From assembly GCA_027028505.1 (NCBI GenBank), contig JALVJE010000236.1:1-52373 (forward strand): DNA of 52,373 nt. Direction: 5' to 3'. Source of the DNA: Bacteroidales bacterium (GTDB lineage: Bacteria > Bacteroidota > Bacteroidia > Bacteroidales > VadinHA17). A program made the position numbers and the translations under genes. Below the pieces are notes generated by a model. The model was not told where the DNA came from. It did not search any database and was given only the letters and a program-made list of their open reading frames with translations. This document shows, in pieces, positions 32,557-40,344 of the stretch. Position 1 is the stretch's first letter, and each line of letters opens with the position of its first letter.

Positions 32557-35451
32557 ATGATTACTTTCATCCATAAAGTTGCCGAACACATCTTCACCAC
32601 CCACGGTGAGGCGATGGGGGAGGTGAGTGTGGTGCTGCCCAACCGGCGGGCCGGCCTCTTTTTCAACCGGTCGGTGGCCACCCTGACGGACGGACCTGTC
32701 TGGGCGCCCCGTGTGGTGGACATACGTTCCTTCATGGAGATGCTGGCGGGGCGGGAGGTGTCCGACGACCTGCTGCTGGTGAAAGAGCTGTATGGTGTAT
32801 ACAAAAAGGTCCTGGGCACCGACGAACCTTTTGAAAAGTTTTACCCCTGGGGAGTGATGCTGCTGGGCGATTTTGATGATATCGACAAGTACCTCGTCGA
32901 TGCCCGCGATCTCTTCCGCAACCTCAAAGCCGTCAGGGACCTTTCTGCCGATCTCTCCTACCTGACTGAAGAGCAGATAGAGCTGATACGCCGTTTCTGG
33001 GATCATTTTCCGGCCGACGGGAAGGGGCATGCGCCGCTGTTCCTGGCGTTGTGGGAAAAACTGAATGAGATCTACGTGACATTCCGGGAAACCCTCAAAG
33101 AGAAAGATCTGGCTTATGAAGGGATGATCTACCGGGAGGTGGCGGAGCGCTTTCGGAGAGGCGATGACGGCATCGATCTGCCCCCTGTCGTATATTTTGT
33201 GGGCTTCAATGCCCTGACGCCGGCCGAAGAGATCCTTTTCAGGGGAATGCAGACCGCCGGGAAAGCTTTTTTCTTTTGGGATTATGATATCGCCTATGTT
33301 GAACGCCGGAAGGATGTGCCGCTGGCCGGTCATGATGCGGGACGTTTTATCGCCGCTTATCTGAAAAAGTTCCCGCCTCCCGTCGACCTGGGTATCTTCG
33401 ATAATCTTTCCCGTAAGGATAAAAAGGTGGAGATCTGGTCGTCGCCCAACCGCACCACGCAGTCGTGGGTAGTGAAGCAGGTGCTGGAGGCCTGGGGCCG
33501 GGAGGGGCTGCCGGAAGCAGAGAGGGTGGCCGTGGTGCTGGGCGACGAACAGCTGCTGCTGCCGGTGCTGCATGCCCTGCCGGAGTCGGCCGGCGAGGTG
33601 AACGTGACCATGGGTTATCCCCTGCGATCGTCGCCGGTATATGCTTTCTTCAGCCAGGCCCTCACGCTGGTGAAAAACCGGCGCACCACAGGGGGGAAGG
33701 TCTTCTACTACTATCACCATGATGTGCTGGCCCTCCTGCGCAACCCGCTGGTGCGGATGCAGGGAGGGGAGAAGCTGATTCGGTGGGAGAAAGAGATCAT
33801 CCGGAACAACATGATCTATATCGGATCCGATGATATTCATATCGGCGAGCCGGTATCCCGTATCTTTACGGATCCCGGCGGTCCTATTGACTACAGCGCG
33901 ACCCTCCTGGAAGTGCTCTACGATCTGATCCTTTCGGCCACACCGCAGGAAGAAGAAAAGCCGGCGGTCGATCTCAGCCTGGAGGTCTTTTACCGTCTCT
34001 CCCTGCTGGTGACCCGTTTCAACGGTTTCGTCACAGGAGAGTCCCTGCAGCTCTCCCCCGAAGGGTACCTCTCTCTGCTCCTGCACCTGGCGGAAAAAGA
34101 TTCCGTGTCCTTCTACGGCGAGCCTCTCACCGGCCTCCAGGTGATGGGGGTGCTCGAGACGCGTTTGCTCGACTTTGACCGGCTGATCATCCTCTCGGCC
34201 AACGAGGGGAGTCTCCCCAAACCGGCCTCTGCGGCCTCCTACATACCCTACAACCTGCGGAAAGGCTTCGGCCTGCCTGCCTGGGAACACCGAGACAGCC
34301 TCTTCGCCTACTATTTCTTCCGGCTGATCCAGCGGGCCCGCGAGGTGGTGCTGGTGTACCATACCGAGTCCGGACAGGGCATAACGGGAGAGAAAAGCCG
34401 TTTCATCAGCCAGATGCAGTATTTCCTGGGGATGGGAACGAGGGTGAAGAACCTTTTCTTCCGGCCGGGGATCAGCAAAAGAGAGGCTCTTGTGGTGGAG
34501 AAGGACCGGGATGTGATCCGCAAAATGATCTCTCTGTATTCGGCCGGTAAATATCTTTCTCCGAGTGCACTGAACAGCTATCTGGATTGTCGTCTGCGGT
34601 TTTATTTCAGGTATGTGGCAGGCATCCGGGAGGCCGATGAGATCACCGAGGATGTGGACCATGCGCTTTTCGGACAGCTGATCCACAAGGCCCTGGAGAT
34701 CCTGTATGATCCGGCCGGCTCATGCGTGCCGGCGGGCGGAGTGGTCACTGCGGAGGTGCTGAAAAAGATGAAGGAACAGCACCTGGAGGAGGCGGTGGAC
34801 ATTGCTATGCGTAAGGTGCTCTCCGGGGGAGAAGGCCGGCGGGAGGTACCCGTTGCGCCTCTGCACAGGATCATCCGCTCCATGGTGGTAAGCTATGTGA
34901 AGAAAGTCTTGGATTATGACCGGCAGCTGGCGCCCCTGACGATACTGGGCGTGGAGAAAGAGGTGTGTGATCCTGTTTCCCTGACCGTCGGAGGAGATAC
35001 CGTGACCGTTAGCCTGTGTGGCAAGATCGACCGGGTGGACCGGACGGCTGCAGGCGTGCGGGTGATCGACTACAAGACCGGCGGCAGGGGCGCAGAGAAG
35101 CTGAGCTTCGGGAGTCTGGACGAGCTTTTTGACCGGCAGCGCAGCACCCGCAAAAAAGAGATCTTCCAGGTGATGATGTACGCCATGATGTATCCCGGGG
35201 ACGATCCTCCCGCTACAGTGCTCTATTTCCTGAAGGATATGTTCGGCACGGAAGCCCTGCAACAGGTGCGGATTGGCAGCGGCAGGTCCAAAGAGATCTA
35301 TCGTTTCGACCGGCAGGAAAAACAGTACTTCCGCGACCGTATCACCGGCCTGGTGGAAGAGATCTTCGACCCTGCGGTGCCCTTTGATATGACTTCCCGC
35401 GAGGAGAACTGCCGCTACTGCCCTTTTAAAGAGATCTGTGAAAAGGAATGA
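32557..35451 (+). CDS. addB: AddB-like PD-(D/E)XK nuclease with Fe-S staple
   Basis: The protein has 964 residues from the ATG at 32557 (MITFIHKVAEHIF); upstream in-frame codons are repeat sequence. The N-terminal two thirds are a degenerate UvrD-like scaffold (VVLPNRRAGLFFNR, PPVVYFVGFNALTPAEEILF, IILSANEGSLPK, YYFFRLIQRAREVVLVYHT) with no clear Walker A. The C-terminus has a nuclease domain: YLSPSALNSYLDCRLRFYFRY, HALFGQLIHKALEILY, KIDRVDRTAAGVRVIDYKTGG, and a cysteine cluster ENCRYCPFKEIC. The early Cys (LDC) plus CxxCxxxxxC make the four ligands of the AddB-type [4Fe-4S] staple. It should work with the AddA-like protein upstream in recombination repair. Confidence 0.92.
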   Translation: MITFIHKVAEHIFTTHGEAMGEVSVVLPNRRAGLFFNRSVATLTDGPVWAPRVVDIRSFMEMLAGREVSDDLLLVKELYGVYKKVLGTDEPFEKFYPWGVMLLGDFDDIDKYLVDARDLFRNLKAVRDLSADLSYLTEEQIELIRRFWDHFPADGKGHAPLFLALWEKLNEIYVTFRETLKEKDLAYEGMIYREVAERFRRGDDGIDLPPVVYFVGFNALTPAEEILFRGMQTAGKAFFFWDYDIAYVERRKDVPLAGHDAGRFIAAYLKKFPPPVDLGIFDNLSRKDKKVEIWSSPNRTTQSWVVKQVLEAWGREGLPEAERVAVVLGDEQLLLPVLHALPESAGEVNVTMGYPLRSSPVYAFFSQALTLVKNRRTTGGKVFYYYHHDVLALLRNPLVRMQGGEKLIRWEKEIIRNNMIYIGSDDIHIGEPVSRIFTDPGGPIDYSATLLEVLYDLILSATPQEEEKPAVDLSLEVFYRLSLLVTRFNGFVTGESLQLSPEGYLSLLLHLAEKDSVSFYGEPLTGLQVMGVLETRLLDFDRLIILSANEGSLPKPASAASYIPYNLRKGFGLPAWEHRDSLFAYYFFRLIQRAREVVLVYHTESGQGITGEKSRFISQMQYFLGMGTRVKNLFFRPGISKREALVVEKDRDVIRKMISLYSAGKYLSPSALNSYLDCRLRFYFRYVAGIREADEITEDVDHALFGQLIHKALEILYDPAGSCVPAGGVVTAEVLKKMKEQHLEEAVDIAMRKVLSGGEGRREVPVAPLHRIIRSMVVSYVKKVLDYDRQLAPLTILGVEKEVCDPVSLTVGGDTVTVSLCGKIDRVDRTAAGVRVIDYKTGGRGAEKLSFGSLDELFDRQRSTRKKEIFQVMMYAMMYPGDDPPATVLYFLKDMFGTEALQQVRIGSGRSKEIYRFDRQEKQYFRDRITGLVEEIFDPAVPFDMTSREENCRYCPFKEICEKE

Positions 35452-35481
35452 GACGGGCGGGGCCCCGCCCGGATAACGCCG

Positions 35482-35509
35482 GTAGGGGCACAAAATTTTG
35501 TGCCCCTAC
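35482..35509. repeat. 28-nt perfect palindrome, copy 2
   Basis: GTAGGGGCACAAAA followed by its exact reverse complement, identical to the core of 6461-6494. It lies 30 nt after addB, after a GGGCGGGGCCCCGCCC palindrome (about 35453-35470), and is followed by TCGAGCA-type short repeats (35510-35543). Confidence 0.92.
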
Positions 35510-35595
35510 TTCGAGCATCGAAATTCGAGCATCGAGCATCAATTTGCTCCCTCAGAATTTATGTTTATTTTTGATCCGCAGCAAACCGGTTTTCC

Positions 35596-37341
35596 ATGCG
35601 ATCTGACTACCATCATTATAAGGTAGAGATAAAAAAACTGAAATTTACGACCCCTGAAGGGCAGGTCCTTCCCAATACGGCCATCATCACTTTTTACGAT
35701 GACGAGGATGCGAACATGGGCGTGGAACTGCTGGGCTACCGCGAGACCCGCGAGTGGTACGATCTGATCGACGCAGGGGAGCCGCTCCTGATGGACCATT
35801 GCTATGTGCGGGATTTTTCCCTTTCGGACTACCGGAATGCCAAAGGCCTGGAGAAAAGATCACGGGTCACCATACCCCGTTTTTCCGCCCGGAATGCCTT
35901 TTTTGAGGCGAAGCTCCTCAATGATTTTTCATTCGCCGACTTCACCGACGGGAATGTGGACCTGGAGTTCACCCATTTCGCTGCCGGTCCTGTCTCTTTC
36001 AACTCCTCCCGTTTTGGCGATGGCGATCCGGTATTCAACAATATGCTTTTCAGGGATGGCAATGTGGATTTCGGCAATGTGACCTTCGGGACAGGCACCA
36101 AAGGGTTCAAGAACTCCATCTACCTGGATGGCAAGAAAGATTTTCAATACTGTAATTTTGGCGACGGGGAGGTCAGTTTTAACAATACCGAGTTCAACCA
36201 CGGGGAGCTCTCTTTCATCAATGCCGTCTTCGGGACGGGCAATGTCAGTTTCAAGATCTGCCGCATTACCGGAGGTAAGGTGGTGTTCCATTATGCCCGT
36301 TTCGGCAAGGGGAACATCAGTTTTGAAAGGGTGGAATTCGGGGATGCGCGGGTTGACCTGCGTGCCGTGGAGTTCGGTGAGGGAAGGGTCAATTTCAACC
36401 GGTCGCTGTTTGGTGACGGCGAGCTGACCTTTGAGGGGAGCGAGCTGCCCCACGGACGCTTTTATTTCAAGCGGGTTGTCATGGGCAGGGGATCGGTGAG
36501 CTTTGACATGGCCGGATTTAACGATACGGAGCTGTTTTTCGAAAAAACCGATTTCGGCTCGCGGGACGTCTCTTTAGCCGGTGGCACTTTCCGTCATCTC
36601 TCCCTGCAGTCGTGCCATCTGGACCATTATTTCGACCTGCGGGTAAAGTCCTGCGGATACCTGGATCTCTCCGATACCGTGGTACGCGATATCGTTGACC
36701 TGCAGCCTTATGACCAGGATGTGGAGATCGGTGTCTTCAATATCTCCGGCATGCGCCTGCTCGGCCGTCTTTATCTCAGCTGGGAGGAGAACAGGGTCGC
36801 GGAAATGATCACCCGCCAGGAGAGCGGACATCATACCAAAGCCGAACAGTTCAGGATCCTCAAGGAGAATTTCAGCGTCACCGGACAGTATACCGATGAA
36901 GACAAAGCCTATGTCTGTTTTAAAAGATATGAAGCGCTGGCCGAACTGGAAAAACAAAAAAAGAAGGGTTTTCTTCAGGCCCTGAACGGCCGGATCCAGT
37001 ATGCTTTCAAATGGCTGGTATTCGACAGGATCGGCCTCTATGCCACCGACCCTGTGCGGGTGTTGATATCGATGGTCTTTGCCTATCTGTTCTTCACGGT
37101 CATCTATCTGGTGCTGCCCCTCTTGTTCAATACCCGCATTGTATCCTCGCTGGGCGATCCCGATCACCTTTCAACGGCAGCCGTGGCTTTTTACCACAGT
37201 GCCATTACTTTCCTGACGATCGGCTACGGTGACTATTATCCTTCAGGCATGATCCGCTGGATCTCGGGCGTGGAAGGGTTTGTGGGACTTTTTATGATGT
37301 CCTATTTCACCGTTGCTTTTGTGCGGAAGATCCTCCGGTGA
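35596..37341 (+). CDS. Two-TM K+-channel protein with an 18-copy dodecapeptide solenoid
   Basis: The protein has 581 residues. Residues 116-331 are eighteen consecutive 12-residue repeats without a gap, of the form F-x-x-G-x-[VLI]-x-F-x-x-x-x (for example FGDGEVSFNNTE, FNHGELSFINAV, FGTGNVSFKICR). The register is exact from F116 to 331, and a degenerate unit follows. This is not the five-residue pentapeptide pattern, although it probably also forms a beta-solenoid. After a linker (about 350-475) come TM1 (about 488-511), a pore helix and selectivity filter TIGYGDYYP (541-549), and TM2 (about 561-578). The filter is that of K+-selective two-TM channels. The gene stands alone after addB. A ligand- or scaffold-gated K+ channel is inferred; no ligand can be named. 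Confidence 0.88.
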   Translation: MRSDYHHYKVEIKKLKFTTPEGQVLPNTAIITFYDDEDANMGVELLGYRETREWYDLIDAGEPLLMDHCYVRDFSLSDYRNAKGLEKRSRVTIPRFSARNAFFEAKLLNDFSFADFTDGNVDLEFTHFAAGPVSFNSSRFGDGDPVFNNMLFRDGNVDFGNVTFGTGTKGFKNSIYLDGKKDFQYCNFGDGEVSFNNTEFNHGELSFINAVFGTGNVSFKICRITGGKVVFHYARFGKGNISFERVEFGDARVDLRAVEFGEGRVNFNRSLFGDGELTFEGSELPHGRFYFKRVVMGRGSVSFDMAGFNDTELFFEKTDFGSRDVSLAGGTFRHLSLQSCHLDHYFDLRVKSCGYLDLSDTVVRDIVDLQPYDQDVEIGVFNISGMRLLGRLYLSWEENRVAEMITRQESGHHTKAEQFRILKENFSVTGQYTDEDKAYVCFKRYEALAELEKQKKKGFLQALNGRIQYAFKWLVFDRIGLYATDPVRVLISMVFAYLFFTVIYLVLPLLFNTRIVSSLGDPDHLSTAAVAFYHSAITFLTIGYGDYYPSGMIRWISGVEGFVGLFMMSYFTVAFVRKILR

Positions 37342-37388
37342 GAATATTTTTATATTTTTAACGGCCATAAACCTACAACCTTCTTCTC

Positions 37389-38654
37389 ATGTACATCCCT
37401 TTGCTGGTGGTCTTTTATCTTTTCTTCCCGGCCCTGATCATTTATGCCACCCGGAAAAACAGTATCGTGGAAAAGATCGGTGCCGTGGTGATCGCCTATG
37501 CCGTCGGACTGCTCCTGGGCAATGTCGGTATCTTCCCGCAGATATCGGAAGCCTATCATAATCTCCTTCAGGGACGTGTGGCCATGCCTGCCGATGAGGC
37601 GGCCCGTTTGCTCGAACAGGGAAAGATCACGGCCGGCGACCTGCTGCGCAACCGCATCGCCACGGTCCAGGATATGATCACCACGATCACCATCCCCCTG
37701 GCCATTCCGCTGCTTCTTTTTTCCCTCAACATACGCAAATGGTTCCGTCTGGCAGGGACCACTTTTCTATCCCTGATACTGGCCCTGATCTCTGTGGTGG
37801 TGGTGGTCTTTGCCGGCTATTATATCTTCCGGGACAAGATCCCCGAGCTGGGCAAGATCGCCGGCATGCTCATCGGCATTTACTCGGGCGGGACCCCCAA
37901 CCTGGCCTCTATCAAGGAAGCTCTCGATGTGAATCCCGACATCTTCATCATGACCCATACGGCCGATCTGGTGATAGGGGCCATTACGCTGCTTTTCCTG
38001 ATGACGGTGGCCCAGCGGTTCTTTCTGTTGTTCCTCCCGCCCTTCCGCAACCCCCACAGTGCCGGCGAAACAGAACGCCTGGCACGGGAGGCGGCCGAGA
38101 TGGATGATTTCTCCGGGATCTTTACGAAAGAGAATTTCTTCCCCCTCCTCAAAGCCATCGGTCTCTCTGTGCTGATCTTTGCCATCGGGGGGGCACTGGG
38201 TCTCCTCGTTCCCAAAAAATCCATGATGGCCGTGGTGATCCTGACCATTACCACTTTGGGGATCCTGGCTTCCCTGCTCCCGGCGGTCAACAATATCAAA
38301 AAAACCTATCAGACAGGCATGTACTTCATCGTCGTTTTCTGTCTGGTAGTCTCCTCCATGGCCGACCTGCGGGGGATGATCAATGTCGAATATCTCGACC
38401 TGCTCATGTATGTGGCGCTGGTCTATTTCGGCTCCCTCTTCGTGCACATCCTCCTCTCCATGATCTTCCGCATCGACGCCGACACGGTGATCATCACTTC
38501 CACGGCCATGATCTATTCCCCGCCATTCGTGCCGGTGATCGCCTCGGCCCTGAAGAACAGGGATGTGATCATCTCAGGCCTCACCGCCGGCATCGTCGGC
38601 TATATCATCGGGAATTACCTGGGCATCTTTACCGGCTTCCTGCTGGGAGGATAG
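37389..38654 (+). CDS. DUF819 family integral membrane protein
   Basis: The protein has 421 residues and about ten to eleven membrane helices. The features match DUF819 proteins: VEKIGAVVIAYAVGLLLGNVG near the start, ATVQDMITTITIPLAIPLLLFSLNIRKWFRLAG, KIAGMLIGIYSGGTPNLASIKEAL, and a C-terminal repeat-like part PPFVPVIASALKNRDVIISGLTAGIVGYIIGNYLG. DUF819 proteins are putative transporters without an established substrate. It starts 47 nt after the channel gene on the same strand, so cotranscription is possible. A GAAGCTC array begins at its stop codon. Confidence 0.9.
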   Translation: MYIPLLVVFYLFFPALIIYATRKNSIVEKIGAVVIAYAVGLLLGNVGIFPQISEAYHNLLQGRVAMPADEAARLLEQGKITAGDLLRNRIATVQDMITTITIPLAIPLLLFSLNIRKWFRLAGTTFLSLILALISVVVVVFAGYYIFRDKIPELGKIAGMLIGIYSGGTPNLASIKEALDVNPDIFIMTHTADLVIGAITLLFLMTVAQRFFLLFLPPFRNPHSAGETERLAREAAEMDDFSGIFTKENFFPLLKAIGLSVLIFAIGGALGLLVPKKSMMAVVILTITTLGILASLLPAVNNIKKTYQTGMYFIVVFCLVVSSMADLRGMINVEYLDLLMYVALVYFGSLFVHILLSMIFRIDADTVIITSTAMIYSPPFVPVIASALKNRDVIISGLTAGIVGYIIGNYLGIFTGFLLGG

Positions 38655-38820
38655 GGAAGCTCGAAGCTTGAAGCTCGAAGGGCGAAGAGAGAACGATAAA
38701 GGATGAATGTTGAACAACGAATATCGAACACCGCCTGCCTGCCGCAGGCAGGAATTTTGAATGCTGAATTCTTATCTTTCGACCTTTCGAGCATCGCGCA
38801 TCGAGCTTCGAGCTTCCATA
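38655..38820. repeat. Paired GGAAGCTC arrays between convergent genes
   Basis: A CTCGAAG/CTTGAAG array starts directly after the DUF819 stop codon (38655-38688). A CCTGCC palindrome is in the middle (38734-38752). A mirror array of the same units (GAGCTTCGAGCTTCC, about 38776-38818) points back from the convergent barrel gene. Each of the two convergent genes therefore has its own copy in the same gene-relative orientation. Confidence 0.75.
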
Positions 38821-38827
38821 CTCATAT

Positions 38828-40216
38828 TCAGAAAAGAAAATTCAATCCTATATACAACCCCGACTTCCCGTCCTGGCTGTTCAGGGCCATGCCGTAGTCA
38901 CAGGCGATGATGAAGTTCTGGTTCATGGCGAAGTGGAGGCCGGCGCCCAGGCTGTTGTGCAGACCGTCATGCTTTCTGTCCGAGAAATAATCCGAGTAGG
39001 TCTCTCCCGGCCCCGGTACCACATGATCGGTATTGATCTTTACCTGTTGTACCACCATGCCGAAATCCCAGAAACCGCTGAGAGCGATATACCAGTTCTG
39101 TTTAATGAAATTGAAATGTGTGAATTTCCATCGCAGTTCGGCATTGCCGTAGATCATGCCTTTGCCTACCACACGGTCACGCAGCACACCCCGGATCGTC
39201 TTGGCGCCGCCGAGACCTTCGGAATAAGCTCCTTTCATGAAAGAGGTGATCAGGAGAGGGTAGGCATAGAAAGGGACTTTTCCGCCAATGGTGCCCTGAT
39301 AGGCAGCGCGGTAGGCAAAAGAGAGCCGCTCTTTCACCAGGGTGAAGTACTGCCTGTGGATGATCGAGATCTGGGTATGACCGTAATCCCCGTTGCCCAG
39401 GAAACCGGGTGCGAACAAAATGGTTGCCTCCGTCCAGATCCCTTTCATGGGGTTGGGCTCGTTGTCACGGCTGTCATAAGTAAAACCGGCTTTCAGGTTG
39501 TTGACCCAGCCCCCGTCGGCCTCATCCTCGCTGATAATACCCCATTGTACATAACGATCGTACAGCCCGGCCGTGTCGGGCAGCATATTGGCGGGATCCT
39601 TGCCCTTGTTCAGACGATCTATGTCCACCGGCCCGGTTTTGAACTGATACAAACTGAAACCGGCCACCCAGCCGAAGTCGGTCTGGCCGAACTTGCGCTG
39701 AAGGTCCAGCTTGATACGCAGCATCTTCCGGCCATAGGCATAAAAGACCCGTGAATGATAGTTCTCAGGGTCTTCGTCATCGATCCAGGAGGCATTGTAC
39801 ACCGACCCGTATCCGTTGAACCCGAAAAAACGGTTGGTCTGGTCGGTGATGTAGCTCAGGTCGAAAGAGGTACGGATCCCCGGCAACAACCTGTCGGAGT
39901 CGTAAAAGAACCGGTTGATCCCGCTGCCCTTGGTGAAACGGGAGACCTCGAAATAGAGGGAGTGGTTGTATTTGGGATAACGGCTGCCATCCCCGTAAAA
40001 GAACAGATTGACCAGGGCACCGTACTGGAAGCCCAGATCGGAATCGAAGGTGATGGTGGGCAGGATCCCGAAATTCAGACCTTTCTTGACCGTTTCTTCG
40101 GTTTTTTTGGATCCTTTGGAAGATCTCGTTTTTTCCTGTGTTTGGTCGTCCTGCTGGCCAAAGACAAAAAGTCCTGATATGAGCAGGGAAACAAGGAGAA
40201 GAGCAGGTTTTTGCAT
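38828..40216 (-). CDS. BamA/TamA-like outer-membrane barrel protein
   Basis: The protein has 462 residues with a signal peptide (LLLVSLLISGLFVFGQ) and a charged Ser/Lys-rich segment after it. The rest is a barrel of the surface-antigen D15 type: LNFGILPTITFDSDLGFQYGALVNLFFYGDG, GFTYDSRDNEPNPMKGIWTEATILFAPG, then GGAKTIRGVLRDRVVGKGMIYGNAELRWKF, which corresponds to the conserved RG loop, and a last strand GLYIGLNFLF ending in Phe. No POTRA domain is visible. This is the third barrel of this superfamily in the window. Cargo or partner is unknown. Confidence 0.88.
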   Translation of the reverse strand: MQKPALLLVSLLISGLFVFGQQDDQTQEKTRSSKGSKKTEETVKKGLNFGILPTITFDSDLGFQYGALVNLFFYGDGSRYPKYNHSLYFEVSRFTKGSGINRFFYDSDRLLPGIRTSFDLSYITDQTNRFFGFNGYGSVYNASWIDDEDPENYHSRVFYAYGRKMLRIKLDLQRKFGQTDFGWVAGFSLYQFKTGPVDIDRLNKGKDPANMLPDTAGLYDRYVQWGIISEDEADGGWVNNLKAGFTYDSRDNEPNPMKGIWTEATILFAPGFLGNGDYGHTQISIIHRQYFTLVKERLSFAYRAAYQGTIGGKVPFYAYPLLITSFMKGAYSEGLGGAKTIRGVLRDRVVGKGMIYGNAELRWKFTHFNFIKQNWYIALSGFWDFGMVVQQVKINTDHVVPGPGETYSDYFSDRKHDGLHNSLGAGLHFAMNQNFIIACDYGMALNSQDGKSGLYIGLNFLF

Positions 40217-40270
40217 TTTTTTTCAGGGTTACAGGGTTGTCGGGCAGATGCAAAAGTTGAAAAAATCAAT

Positions 40271-40285
40271 GAGTTTTCAAAACTC
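40271..40285. promoter_or_regulatory. Short inverted repeat in the barrel/hutI divergent spacer
   Basis: GAGTTTT-C-AAAACTC is a 15-nt perfect inverted repeat in the 128-nt spacer between the divergent genes. Its location suits an operator for either gene, but one short palindrome is weak evidence. Confidence 0.25.
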
Positions 40286-40344
40286 CCGTTCCCTTTTCCT
40301 TCTTTCCTTTTTTCTTAATTTAGCGCACATAATAAAAGACGGAT

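Noticed and set aside
32380-34686. 768-codon minus-strand frame opposite addB
   Set aside because: Antisense shadow of a well-supported gene and it runs through the tandem repeat upstream of addB.
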